Under the pieces are notes generated by a model, which saw nothing but the letters and a program-made list of their open reading frames with translations, was not told the DNA's origin and made no database searches. DNA of 64,000 bases from Lachnotalea sp. AF33-28 (GTDB lineage: Bacteria > Bacillota > Clostridia > Lachnospirales > Lachnospiraceae), in the NCBI RefSeq assembly GCF_003477885.1, contig NZ_QUEE01000016.1:75727-139726 (forward strand), written 5' to 3'. A program made the position numbers and the translations under genes. Positions 1-8,145 of the stretch are shown piece after piece (the first letter of the stretch is position 1; every line of letters begins with the position of its first letter).

Positions 1-2
1 AA

Positions 3-626
3 ATGTTAAAACCGGCCATACCGGATGGGCTGCTGGAAGGCATGCCGTTTGAGGAGGCCGCGGCGACAGAAAAGATGGAAGAATACCATTTTTGCGGCGA
101 ATATGTGGAGGAATGCAGCATCCCTTCCCTGCTTGCGGGCGCCTGCCGCTTTACCAATATGACGTTTGCGGACTGCCGGTTTGAGAAAGCATCCTTTACC
201 GATGTGATTTTTGAAAAATGCGATCTGTCTAACAGCAATTTTACAGGGAGCTATTTTGCCCGGGTGGAATTTAAAGACTGCCGCATGATCGGAACGAATT
301 TCAGCGAATCGTCCATGCACTATGTGAGGATGGACGGCTGCAGCGGTTCTTACCTGAATGCTTCTTATGCCATGCTTAAAAATGCCATATTTCAAAACTG
401 CAAGCTGGATCACAGCTTTTTCCAATACGTGAAATTACAGAACCTGGAATTTGAAGGGATCGACTTCACCGGTGCCAGTTTCGCGGAAACGCCGATGAAT
501 GGGCTGGATCTTAGCAGCTGCAAGCTGGATAGGATGTCTGTGTCCATGGATAAGCTGAAAGGTCTGACGGTGACCACGGAGCAGGCGCTGGATTTTATAG
601 CGCTGCTGGGACTGAAGCTGAAGTAG
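3..626 (+). CDS. Pentapeptide-repeat protein (Qnr/MfpA-like fold)
   Basis: This 207-residue protein is made almost entirely of pentapeptide-type units with a large residue (F, L or M) every fifth position, for example CRFTN, CRFEK, ASFTD, CDLSN and SNFTG, from about residue 45 to 180. Such proteins fold as a right-handed quadrilateral beta-helix. The final 25 residues lose the repeat and look helical, as in the dimerising tail of Qnr and MfpA, which mimic DNA and protect gyrase. Length is close to Qnr (about 215). The first ATG lies two bases inside the window, so the true start could be upstream. Many pentapeptide proteins do not touch gyrase, so a resistance role is not claimed. The next gene pair starts about 100 bases downstream on the same strand. 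Confidence 0.75.
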   Translation: MLKPAIPDGLLEGMPFEEAAATEKMEEYHFCGEYVEECSIPSLLAGACRFTNMTFADCRFEKASFTDVIFEKCDLSNSNFTGSYFARVEFKDCRMIGTNFSESSMHYVRMDGCSGSYLNASYAMLKNAIFQNCKLDHSFFQYVKLQNLEFEGIDFTGASFAETPMNGLDLSSCKLDRMSVSMDKLKGLTVTTEQALDFIALLGLKLK

Positions 627-639
627 CGAAAGCTCCGCT

Positions 640-705
640 TTTTCTCAAGGAACTGAATAGTTATAACAAAACTACAGATATTAGTAACAGTGAGCAGTAA
701 ATTTC
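640..705. repeat. Degenerate copy of an intergenic palindromic repeat end
   Basis: The gap before the ATPase gene has the motif ACTGAATAGTTA near 650 and GTAACAGTGAGCAGTAA near 685. These resemble the end sequences of the large hairpin repeat at 11376-11604 (GAATAGTTACTGTTTA and GTAACTGTGAACAGTAAC). The match is partial and was judged by eye. Confidence 0.3.
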
Positions 706-722
706 TGTAGGAGGGCGGGTCG

Positions 723-2084
723 ATGGAAGCTCCCATTATACGGATTCAGCAAATTGAGATTGAAAACCTGAAAAATGTTTCCTGGGGCAGGATCAACATG
801 TCAAAATACGGGAAACGCCGCTTTTATGACGGTGAAAGCAGTGTCATCGGGCTCTATGGCCAGAACGGATCGGGAAAGACTGTGGCCATAGAGGCTTTTT
901 CTATTGTGCGGACAATGCTTTTGGGTGAAGCGCTGCCTAAAAATTTTGCCCGATGCATCCGTAACGGGGAGAGCTGCGCTTCCATAAAAGTGTGTTTTTA
1001 TATAGAAGAGCCTGGCGTGCAGTGCCTGGCGGACTATCAGTTCGTGTGGGAGAGGGACGGAGAAGAGAAGACCGCTTTAAAGAGTGAACGTTTATCCGCC
1101 TCTGTAGGAAAGGACGGCCAATGGAAGCCCCGGCGGGATCTGTTTTACTGTGAACGGGCTGAGGGCGGTCTCTCCTTCGCGCCCAAATACCGTTTTGAAC
1201 AATATGCGAAGCGGCCGGGCGCAGGGGACCTGCTTGAGCGCGCGGCCGGCAGAGCTCTGGGATGGAACGGGACGGGCTGTGAAACCGGCAGCTGCCTGTT
1301 TTCCGGCAGCATGCAGAAGCTGCTTGGCACGGAAGCGGATGAGGAGCTCGCACAGCTGACAGAGACGCTGAAAAACTACGCGGCGGAGAAGTTTACGGTA
1401 CAAAAAAGTGGATGCGGTTTTGCCATGACAGTACCGTTTTCGGACTCGAATGTTTCATTGGACCTTTATGGTGTAAACATGCTCCCGCAGGCACAGGCGA
1501 AGGCTCTAACAGAGGCGGTGAAGGCTTTGGATACCGTGATGCAGTCGCTGGTTCCGGGCATCGGCCTTAGACTGCATACGGTATCTAGCGGCGGGAAAGA
1601 AAGCGAAGGGATGAGAGAGTGCCGGCTGGAGACTGTGAGAGAAGGAAGTCCCATACCGATGGCCCAGGAATCGGCGGGGATTTGTAAGATGATCACCCTG
1701 ATCCTGATGTTTGCGGCCTGTTATCACGATCCGTCCTGCTGTGCGGTGATCGATGAGCTGGACTGCGGCATTTACGAATATCTGCTTGGAGAACTTCTGG
1801 TGCTCATGAAAAACGACGCGAAAGGTCAGCTGTTTTTCACCTCCCACAATCTGCGCCCGTTGGAGGTGCTGGAAAACGATTCCCTCACTTTTACCACCGC
1901 CAATCCAAAGAACCGTTATCTGCGCCCTTTTTCCGTGAAAAATACCAGAAATACCAGGCTCTGTTATTTGAGAGCGGTGGTGCTTGGCGGCAAGCAGGAA
2001 AATCTGTATGAGGAGACCAGCCTGTATGATATCAGCGCTGCGCTGCGCAGGATCCGGAGGGCCTTTGATGGAACGGAAAGCTGA
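723..2084 (+). CDS. AAA/ABC-type ATPase, first gene of an ATPase-TOPRIM pair
   Basis: This 453-residue cytoplasmic ATPase has a Walker A loop GQNGSGKT at residues 46-53, an ABC-like serine-rich stretch (AQESAGICK) before the Walker B AVIDELD at about 341-347, and a switch histidine in FFTSHN at about 371-376. The wide gap between Walker A and B is typical of the AAA_15/AAA_21 (OLD/RloA/AriA-like) ATPases of phage-defence systems. The start is the ATG at 723, preceded by GGAGGGCGG. The next gene begins inside its last codons, with a 17-base overlap, so the two products are probably made together. No DNA-binding or nuclease domain is seen in this protein. A housekeeping ATPase cannot be excluded. 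Confidence 0.75.
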   Translation: MEAPIIRIQQIEIENLKNVSWGRINMSKYGKRRFYDGESSVIGLYGQNGSGKTVAIEAFSIVRTMLLGEALPKNFARCIRNGESCASIKVCFYIEEPGVQCLADYQFVWERDGEEKTALKSERLSASVGKDGQWKPRRDLFYCERAEGGLSFAPKYRFEQYAKRPGAGDLLERAAGRALGWNGTGCETGSCLFSGSMQKLLGTEADEELAQLTETLKNYAAEKFTVQKSGCGFAMTVPFSDSNVSLDLYGVNMLPQAQAKALTEAVKALDTVMQSLVPGIGLRLHTVSSGGKESEGMRECRLETVREGSPIPMAQESAGICKMITLILMFAACYHDPSCCAVIDELDCGIYEYLLGELLVLMKNDAKGQLFFTSHNLRPLEVLENDSLTFTTANPKNRYLRPFSVKNTRNTRLCYLRAVVLGGKQENLYEETSLYDISAALRRIRRAFDGTES

Positions 2085-2772
2085 AAAGAAGATACTTCTG
2101 TTTCTGGTGGAGGGGCTGACGGATATGCAGGCGTTAAGCCTGCCGGTTTCCCATATTTTCAGAGACTACAATGTGCGATTCCAGGTGATTCGGACGGATG
2201 TGACCAGCGATGAGAGCGTGACGCCCAAGACAATTGAAAAAGAACTGACGGGACGGGTGGACAGATTCCTGGCTGAATACCCGTTTGTCCGCAAGGGGGA
2301 CATCGGGCGGATCATCCAGCTCATAGATACGGACGGCGCATTTGTCGGGCCGCAGTATATCAAACAGGCCGGTGACAGGAGAACTGCCTATTCGGAAGAG
2401 GAGATTCTGGCTAAGGATAAGGAACGCCTGCTCCTTAGAAATATGCGCAAACGCACGATCGTCTACAAGCTGGTGCACACGCAGGCGCTAAAGAGCACCA
2501 TACCCTATGAAGTATATTATTTTTCCAGAAATATGGAACATGTGCTGCAAAAAGATGCATCCGACCGCCTCACCAAGCAGGAGAAGGAAGCCTATGCCTT
2601 CTCTTTTGCCGACCGTTATGACGGAAATGAGCAGGGGTTTTTAAGTCTGCTTGGATCGGACGAGCTGAATGTGCCGGGCACTTATGAGGAAACCTGGCAT
2701 TTTATCATGGAGGGAACCGCCTCCTTAAGGAGATATTCGAATTTTTACCATCTGTTCCGGCAATTGCTTTAA
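2068..2772 (+). CDS. TOPRIM-like protein, partner of the upstream ATPase
   Basis: The 234-residue product starts with a beta strand followed by a glutamate in LFLVEGLTD (E15). It later has a D-x-D in QLIDTDG (D87, D89), the two metal-binding motifs expected of a TOPRIM fold. OLD-family, Gabija and PARIS (AriB) nucleases use this fold next to an AAA-type ATPase. The ATG at 2068 is chosen because CGGAGGG sits just upstream and it overlaps the ATPase stop. The rest of the protein is charged and helical with no other domain I recognise. No similarity to a named family was tested. The nuclease role is inferred from motif and gene pairing. Confidence 0.6.
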   Translation: MERKAEKKILLFLVEGLTDMQALSLPVSHIFRDYNVRFQVIRTDVTSDESVTPKTIEKELTGRVDRFLAEYPFVRKGDIGRIIQLIDTDGAFVGPQYIKQAGDRRTAYSEEEILAKDKERLLLRNMRKRTIVYKLVHTQALKSTIPYEVYYFSRNMEHVLQKDASDRLTKQEKEAYAFSFADRYDGNEQGFLSLLGSDELNVPGTYEETWHFIMEGTASLRRYSNFYHLFRQLL

Positions 2773-2779
2773 AATATGC

Positions 2780-2808
2780 TTGTCCCTTTTCCCACGTTTG
2801 TGTATAAT
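2780..2808 (+). promoter_or_regulatory. Sigma-A promoter for the lipoprotein gene
   Basis: TTGTCC at 2780-2785 is followed after 17 bases by TATAAT at 2803-2808. Transcription would start near 2815, which rules out the ATG at 2812 and supports the GTG at 2887 as the start of the following gene. Confidence 0.65.
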
Positions 2809-2886
2809 TAGATGCAGCGGGCTTATAAGCTCTTAGCCAATAAGATTAAGCCGCACAAGCGGCAGAGATTTGAAAGGATGAACATA

Positions 2887-3576
2887 GTGAAAAAAAACAG
2901 ATGGAAAAAATGGGCTGCGGTCTTATCAGCCGCTGCCATTGCAGTTACTCTTACCGCATGTATGCCCAACATGATGGGGATGCAGAACAACAAAGAACCT
3001 GAATCTCTGGCTTTGGATAAAAACGCGCTGCAGGAGATGGATCTGAATGCGTTCTATTCAGAGGAAAACGGCTATTCTTTTCATGGGGTGAAATGGCACA
3101 GCACACCGGATGAGGTGGAGAAACAGCTGGGATATCCCATGGGAGAGCCGGTTGACCTGAAAAATTCCAGCATCACCTGCTACCGCCCGGAAGCAGCGGC
3201 GGAGCTGATTTTAGGACGGGTCTGTTCGGTTGTGGAGCTGGCGTTTAATGAAGAGGACAAGCTCTATAATGTCAGCTTTCAGTACAGCGCCGGGCACGAT
3301 ATGGATTCCGCTGGCCTGGATGCGTTTGTTACGGAGCTGGTAGCGGAGTTTGAGAAGCTTTACGGAGAATATACGGTAGCTTCGGAGACTTCGCAGCTGC
3401 CGACGGTGGAGATGCATTCCACCACTTATAAATGGGAACTGCCCATCGGAAACGATATGTATTCCAGCCTTCAGGTAGCGTTTGCCAATACCACAACGGA
3501 GGACACGGATATTGTGGTGGTCGGCGTGGTTGGTTATACCGCCGAGGAACGCGCCAAGGAAATGGACAAAGAATAA
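2887..3576 (+). CDS. Lipoprotein of unknown function
   Basis: The 229-residue protein begins MKKNRWKKWAAV, followed by a hydrophobic segment and the lipobox LTAC, so it should be a membrane-anchored lipoprotein processed by signal peptidase II. The GTG at 2887 is chosen because GAAAGGA sits 8 bases upstream; the ATG at 2878 directly abuts that site and is less likely. The mature part has no transporter-like binding-protein domain that I recognise. It contains HGVKWHSTPDEVEKQLG, a pattern seen in small uncharacterised lipoproteins. It lies ahead of the pst operon but ends in its own strong terminator and is far too short for PstS (about 300 residues), so it is not the phosphate-binding protein. 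Confidence 0.7.
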   Translation: MKKNRWKKWAAVLSAAAIAVTLTACMPNMMGMQNNKEPESLALDKNALQEMDLNAFYSEENGYSFHGVKWHSTPDEVEKQLGYPMGEPVDLKNSSITCYRPEAAAELILGRVCSVVELAFNEEDKLYNVSFQYSAGHDMDSAGLDAFVTELVAEFEKLYGEYTVASETSQLPTVEMHSTTYKWELPIGNDMYSSLQVAFANTTTEDTDIVVVGVVGYTAEERAKEMDKE

Positions 3577-3610
3577 TAATGGAATAAAAACTGACTGCAG
3601 TAGAAATGGT

Positions 3611-3656
3611 GCCGCCGGGCTGTGATTTTGAAATTCACAGCCCGGCGGCTTTTTTA
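3611..3656 (+). terminator. Rho-independent terminator
   Basis: The arms GCCGCCGGGCTGTGA and TCACAGCCCGGCGGC form a near-perfect stem around a short AT-rich loop and are followed by six T residues. It separates the lipoprotein gene from the phosphate operon. Confidence 0.9.
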
Positions 3657-3703
3657 CCCGGATTTTACAAAGTTTTGACATTACCATGCTGTTTTCATAC
3701 TCT
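3653..3703 (+). promoter_or_regulatory. Pho-box-like repeats and promoter of the pst operon
   Basis: Three hexamers, TTTACC (3653), TTTACA (3664) and TTGACA (3675), are spaced exactly 11 bases apart, the arrangement of PhoP/PhoB recognition repeats in Firmicutes. The last hexamer can serve as a -35 box with TACTCT 17 bases further on as a weak -10. A weak promoter with activator repeats over its -35 fits phosphate-starvation induction. Confidence 0.6.
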
Positions 3704-3768
3704 GATTCATGTTATTTTCATTTCGTAGAGATGAGAGAATGATGACGATATGAAGGAGAGGAGAACGC

Positions 3769-4707
3769 ATGGAAGAAAATAAGAGTTTTTCCATCGCAGG
3801 AAGCCACAAAACAAAATCGGCGGTGGAGAAGACCGCACAGGCTGTGTTTGTGGTCTGCGGCTTTGCCGCCGTACTGGCTGTGGCTTCTATCACACTGTAT
3901 ATGATTATCAGTGGTGCGCCGGCACTGTTTGAGGTGGGCCCGCTTGAGATTCTGTTCGGCCATGTCTGGAAACCTGCGGCGGCCGACCCGAGCTATGGCA
4001 TACTTTATGTAATACTCACATCCATTGTGGGCACTTCACTCGCCTTACTGATCGGCGTGCCCATCGGCGTGGGAACGGCTATATTTCTGGCGGAAACCGG
4101 CCCCAAGATGCTTGTTAGGATCGTGAAGCCCGCGGTGGAACTGCTGGCGGGAATTCCCTCGGTGATATATGGCCTTCTGGGCCTGCTGATCTTAAATCCG
4201 TTTATGTATAAACTGGAACTGGCAGTCTTTAAAGACTCCGCCACCCATCAGTTTACAGGAGGCGCAAATCTGATTTCCGCCGTGCTGGTGCTGGCGGTCA
4301 TGATACTGCCCACCGTGATCAATATCAGTGAATCCGCTATCAGAGCGGTTCCGCAGCATTATAAACAGACATCGCTGGCCATGGGAGCCACCCATATGCA
4401 GACTATTTTTAAGGTGATTCTGCCGGCCGCCAAATCGGGGATCGTCACGGCGATCGTTTTGGGAGTGGGCAGGGCCATCGGAGAAGCTATGGCAATCAGC
4501 CTGGTAGCCGGAAGTTCCGTGAATCTGCCGCTGCCGTTTAATTCCGTGCGTTTCCTGACCACCGCGCTTGTGAGCGAGATGGCTTATTCCTCGGGAACCC
4601 ATAAGAAAGTGCTGTTTACGATCGGACTGGTGCTGTTTGTGTTTATCATCGTGATCAACCTGGTGCTGACCAAGGTGCTGAAAAAGGAGGATGCCGCAAA
4701 TGACTGA
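3769..4707 (+). CDS. pstC: Phosphate ABC transporter permease PstC
   Basis: The 312-residue inner-membrane permease has a cytoplasmic N-terminus, a first transmembrane helix near residue 25-45 and the usual six-helix arrangement. The permease-ATPase coupling segment is AMGATHMQTIFKVILP, followed by GRAIGEAMAI, both hallmarks of PstC. It pairs with PstA to form the high-affinity phosphate channel driven by PstB. The ATG at 3769 follows GAAGGAGAGGAG. It opens the operon, directly behind Pho-box-like repeats. No pstS gene precedes it in the window, which is unusual because pstS is normally first. Confidence 0.95.
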   Translation: MEENKSFSIAGSHKTKSAVEKTAQAVFVVCGFAAVLAVASITLYMIISGAPALFEVGPLEILFGHVWKPAAADPSYGILYVILTSIVGTSLALLIGVPIGVGTAIFLAETGPKMLVRIVKPAVELLAGIPSVIYGLLGLLILNPFMYKLELAVFKDSATHQFTGGANLISAVLVLAVMILPTVINISESAIRAVPQHYKQTSLAMGATHMQTIFKVILPAAKSGIVTAIVLGVGRAIGEAMAISLVAGSSVNLPLPFNSVRFLTTALVSEMAYSSGTHKKVLFTIGLVLFVFIIVINLVLTKVLKKEDAAND

Positions 4708-5596
4708 CACTTGTACATACAGTATCTGCCAGAAGAAGAGAAGGCCGGCAGACGACCTGCAGAAGGCATTGATCTATCTGGCGGCGGCTTTTTCCATCTT
4801 TATTCTGGCGGGCATCATGATCTATGTATTTTACCGGGGGATTACCTCCATCAGCATATCCTTCCTTACCACTGCTCCCAGCGCGCTGAACAATACCTTC
4901 GGCATTTTAGGCAACATTATCAATACACTGTATATCGTGGTGATTACGCTGCTCATCGCTACGCCCATCGGAGTCGGGTCAGCGATTTACCTCAATGAAT
5001 ATGCAAAACCGGGACGGATCGTCCGGCTGATTGAATTTACGACCGAGACGTTAGCGGGCATCCCATCCATCATATTCGGCCTGTTCGGCTATGTATTCTT
5101 CGGCACGACACTGAAGCTGGGATATTCCATTCTGACCGGTGCGCTGACGCTTTCACTCATGGTGCTTCCGCTGATCACCAGAAATACGCAGGAAGCTCTG
5201 AAAACCGTGCCCTTAAGTTACCGGAGCGGTGCGCTTAGCATCGGGGCGACCAAGTGGTACATGATACGTACAATTCTGCTTCCCAGCGCCATGCCCGGCA
5301 TCATCACCGGAATCATACTGGCTGTGGGGCGGATCGTCGGCGAGTCGGCAGCACTTTTATTTACCGCTGGCAGCGGATACCTGCTTCCCAATCTGTCAAA
5401 CGGAGCCGGAGCGCTGATAAGCAAGATCATGGAACCGGGCGGAACGCTGACGATACAGATGTATCTGTGCATGTCCAAGGCACAGTATGATTATGCCTTT
5501 GCTATCGCGCTGGTGCTGCTTGTTATCGTACTGAGCATTAATTTTTTGACCAAATACCTGTCGCATAAATTTGATGTTAACAGGGAGAAGAGGTGA
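4700..5596 (+). CDS. pstA: Phosphate ABC transporter permease PstA
   Basis: This second membrane half of the phosphate transporter (298 residues) has six predicted helices and the coupling motif SIGATKWYMIRTILLP followed by GRIVGESAAL. The ATG at 4700 is preferred because AAAGGAGG (4683-4690) lies 9 bases upstream; the ATG at 4691 touches that site. It overlaps the end of pstC by 8 bases, so the two permease halves are probably translationally coupled. The reading frame has no defects. Confidence 0.95.
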   Translation: MTDTCTYSICQKKRRPADDLQKALIYLAAAFSIFILAGIMIYVFYRGITSISISFLTTAPSALNNTFGILGNIINTLYIVVITLLIATPIGVGSAIYLNEYAKPGRIVRLIEFTTETLAGIPSIIFGLFGYVFFGTTLKLGYSILTGALTLSLMVLPLITRNTQEALKTVPLSYRSGALSIGATKWYMIRTILLPSAMPGIITGIILAVGRIVGESAALLFTAGSGYLLPNLSNGAGALISKIMEPGGTLTIQMYLCMSKAQYDYAFAIALVLLVIVLSINFLTKYLSHKFDVNREKR

Positions 5597-5600
5597 ACAC

Positions 5601-6359
5601 ATGTTAAGAGATAAAATAGTGACAAAGGATCTGGATCTGTATTACGGAAACAACCATGCCTTAAAAAAGGTGACCATGAGCATGAAGGAAAATGCGATCA
5701 CAGCGTTTATCGGTCCGTCGGGATGCGGCAAGTCCACATTCCTTAAAACACTGAACCGGATGAATGACCTGGTTGAGAATGTGAGCATAAAGGGAACCGT
5801 ATTGCTGGACGGCGAAAACATATACGATCCGAAGGTGGATACCACGCTGCTTAGAAAGAAAGTGGGCATGGTATTCCAGCAGCCCAACCCGTTTCCGATG
5901 AGCATTTATGACAATGTGGCCTACGGTCCGAGGATCCACGGGATCAGGAATAAGGCCAGGCTGGACGAAATCGTGGAAACGAGCCTGAAAGGCGCGGCGC
6001 TGTGGGATGAGGTGGGAGACCGCCTGAAAAAATCAGGCTTGAGCCTGTCCGGCGGCCAGCAGCAGAGGCTCTGTATCGCAAGGGCGCTGGCCGTGGAACC
6101 GGAAGTGCTTCTGATGGATGAGCCCACTTCTGCGCTGGATCCGATCTCCACTCTCAAGATTGAGGATCTGATGGAGGAACTTAAGAAAAAATATACGGTG
6201 GTCATTGTTACGCACAATATGCAGCAGGCTGCCAGAATATCGGATTATACCGCATTTTTCCTGGTGGGGGAGGTGGTGGAATTCGCGCCTGCCAATCAGA
6301 TGTTTTCCGATCCTAAGGATAAGCGGACTGAGGATTATATCACGGGAAGATTCGGATGA
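5601..6359 (+). CDS. pstB: Phosphate ABC transporter ATPase PstB
   Basis: The 252-residue ATPase has Walker A GPSGCGKST near residue 35, the signature LSGGQQQR, Walker B VLLMDEP and a switch histidine in VTHNMQQAAR. This is the classical PstB set, including the long Q-loop region MVFQQPNPFP. It powers phosphate import through PstC and PstA. The ATG at 5601 follows GGGAGAAGAGG, four bases after the pstA stop, consistent with one operon. Confidence 0.96.
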   Translation: MLRDKIVTKDLDLYYGNNHALKKVTMSMKENAITAFIGPSGCGKSTFLKTLNRMNDLVENVSIKGTVLLDGENIYDPKVDTTLLRKKVGMVFQQPNPFPMSIYDNVAYGPRIHGIRNKARLDEIVETSLKGAALWDEVGDRLKKSGLSLSGGQQQRLCIARALAVEPEVLLMDEPTSALDPISTLKIEDLMEELKKKYTVVIVTHNMQQAARISDYTAFFLVGEVVEFAPANQMFSDPKDKRTEDYITGRFG

Positions 6360-6423
6360 GTACTGCGGCCGGCGCCGCGGCCCAAAGCATAATAATCTAA
6401 TTTTGCGGCGCAGAAATGAGGAA

Positions 6424-7092
6424 ATGATGACAGCGAGAATTACGTTTGAGCATGAGCTTCAAGTCCTGCATAATGATCTTAAGAAGATGGGAATCATGAT
6501 CGAAGGCGCCATAGACTGCTGCATGGAGGCCTTTGAAAACCAGGATGAGGTTCTGGCAAGAGAAGTGATAGCAGGTGACCGCATGATCAACGACATGGAA
6601 AAGACGATCGAAACCGAATGCCTGTCCCTGATTTTAAAGCAGCAGCCGGTGGCCAGGGACCTGAGGGCCGTTTCCACGGCGCTGAAGGTGGTTACGGATA
6701 TGGAGAGAATCGGTGACCATGCGGCGGATATTGCCGACCTGATCCAGAGGATGAAGGGAAAACCGCCTGTTTACCGCCTGGTGCAGCATATCCCGGAGAT
6801 GGCCAGGGTGGCAAAGCAGATGGTAAAGGAGGCTTTGGAGGCGTTTGTAACGGGTGATATAGATGCTGCGAAGGATATCATCCCCAGGGATGATGTGGTG
6901 GATGAACTGTTTAATAATGTGAAACTGGAAGTGGTTCATCTGCTGCAGGATAGCAGTGAGCATGCGGATGAATGCGTGGATGTGCTGATGATCGCAAAAT
7001 ATATGGAAAGAATCGGCGATCACGCCGTGAACATCTGTGAATGGACAGAATTCGGTAAGACTGGCGTGCTGCAGGATGTGCGTATTTTGTAA
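6424..7092 (+). CDS. phoU: PhoU, phosphate-signalling protein
   Basis: The 222-residue all-helical protein has two PhoU repeats, each carrying the metal-binding E(R/K)IGDHA motif: MERIGDHAADI in the first half and MERIGDHAVNI near the end. PhoU links the PstSCAB transporter to the PhoR sensor and represses the Pho regulon when phosphate is plentiful. The ATG at 6424 (or 6427) is chosen because the codons upstream are not PhoU-like and a GAGGA site lies at 6418-6422. The 64 bases after pstB contain no terminator, so phoU ends the operon. Confidence 0.95.
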   Translation: MMTARITFEHELQVLHNDLKKMGIMIEGAIDCCMEAFENQDEVLAREVIAGDRMINDMEKTIETECLSLILKQQPVARDLRAVSTALKVVTDMERIGDHAADIADLIQRMKGKPPVYRLVQHIPEMARVAKQMVKEALEAFVTGDIDAAKDIIPRDDVVDELFNNVKLEVVHLLQDSSEHADECVDVLMIAKYMERIGDHAVNICEWTEFGKTGVLQDVRIL

Positions 7093-7114
7093 CTGCGCCG
7101 GTGAAAAGATGTAA

Positions 7115-7162
7115 AAAAGACACGCCGTACCTCCGGTTGAACCGGCAGTACGCGTGTCTTTT
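7115..7162. terminator. Bidirectional terminator between phoU and the CAP gene
   Basis: AAAAGACACG and CGTGTCTTTT flank a GC-rich stem with the inner hairpin CGGTTGAACCG. The A and T runs on both sides let it work for the converging phoU and CAP-protein transcripts. Confidence 0.85.
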
Positions 7163-7183
7163 CTGGTGAGAGATATAACAAGT

Positions 7184-8026
7184 TTATCGGATAAATAACT
7201 GAACCCAGTAGGGAGTGCCTGAAGGGCTCTGCACATAGGCCACACCGATGGAACTGAAATTGCTGTTTAAGATATTTGCGCGGTGTCCCTGGCTGTTCAT
7301 CCAGGCATTCATAACCTGCTTAGGCGTTCTCTGTCCCCAGGCGATGTTTTCACCGGCGCTTCTGAAAGAGATGCCATTATCCTTCAGAACGGTGCTGAAG
7401 CTGGTGCCGTTAGGACGGGTATGAGAGAAGCTCGTCTGGATTTCCTGCGCGCGCACCATGGCAGCAGAAGAGACCTCTTTGTTAAAGGCGAGTTCAGAGA
7501 GCCCGGCGTTTTTACGCTGTTCATTCACAAGGCTCACGACCTGCTCCGCATAAGAAAGGTTTTCATTCTGATCCGGCGCCGGAGTGGTTTCCTGCTCAGG
7601 TGTTTCCGGCTGATTCTGGTCCGGAACGGTCGGTATATCCGGAAGCGTCGGGAGATCAGGCACGGAAGGATTCGTTGGCTTTTCTTCCGGGATCACAGGC
7701 TTATCGGAATCGGGGGCTTCTGTTTCCGGCTGATTCTGTTCAGGCGTTTCCGGTGTATTGCTGCTCGGCGGTTTCGGCACAGAAGGCTTGTTGCCGGGTT
7801 TGATAATGATCGCACAATTCTTATCGTTTTCGACTTCCAGACCGAGAGCTTCCAGTTTTTCTTTCACAGCTTTGGTCAGTTCTGCCTTATTCTGCCAGAC
7901 AGTCACTTTGCAGTTATCATCGCGCAGCTGTGAAGCAGTCTGCTGTGCGCCGTTTCCATTTGCTGAAAACGGGGTGAATGAGATTGCAGCTACAGCGGCA
8001 AGCGTCAGTATAGGTAATCGAGTCAT
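7184..8026 (-). CDS. Secreted CAP-domain (SCP/YkwD-like) protein
   Basis: The 280-residue protein has a short signal peptide (MTRLPILTLAAVAAISF), a 40-residue N-terminal segment, a linker rich in P, E, T and Q at about residues 65-150, and a C-terminal CAP domain at about 153-280. CAP hallmarks are visible: VNEQRKNAGL, a histidine in FSHTRPNG, GENIAWG and MNSQGHRANIL. The cellular role of bacterial CAP proteins is poorly defined. The linker suggests a protein that spans the cell wall, although no LPxTG or wall-binding repeat is present. The start follows AAGGAGG. A 23-base palindrome lies about 30 bases upstream and may control it. Confidence 0.85.
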   Translation of the reverse strand: MTRLPILTLAAVAAISFTPFSANGNGAQQTASQLRDDNCKVTVWQNKAELTKAVKEKLEALGLEVENDKNCAIIIKPGNKPSVPKPPSSNTPETPEQNQPETEAPDSDKPVIPEEKPTNPSVPDLPTLPDIPTVPDQNQPETPEQETTPAPDQNENLSYAEQVVSLVNEQRKNAGLSELAFNKEVSSAAMVRAQEIQTSFSHTRPNGTSFSTVLKDNGISFRSAGENIAWGQRTPKQVMNAWMNSQGHRANILNSNFSSIGVAYVQSPSGTPYWVQLFIR

Positions 8027-8054
8027 AAAAAACCTCCTTCATATGTTACAAATT

Positions 8055-8077
8055 AATTATGTAAATGTTACATAATT
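8055..8077. promoter_or_regulatory. Palindrome upstream of the CAP gene
   Basis: AATTATGTAA and TTACATAATT form perfect 10-base arms separated by ATG. Additional GTTACA and TGTTAC half-sites flank it. It lies in the promoter region of the minus-strand CAP gene and is a plausible operator for an unknown regulator. Confidence 0.45.
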
Positions 8078-8145
8078 GTTACGTTTGATATCTTAACATA
8101 AAAAGAGGCAGTTGTGAACTGGGAATTGCTGGAGAATAAATCCCG

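Noticed and set aside
3..626. Quinolone-resistance (Qnr) gene
   Set aside because: Only the pentapeptide fold is visible; the family is broad and no specific Qnr hallmark was identified.
2812..2886. Longer N-terminus for the lipoprotein from ATG 2812
   Set aside because: The start lies at the predicted transcription start and would bury the signal peptide; the GTG at 2887 has a proper ribosome-binding site.
2887..3576. PstS phosphate-binding protein
   Set aside because: Too short, no binding-protein motifs, and a strong terminator separates it from pstC.
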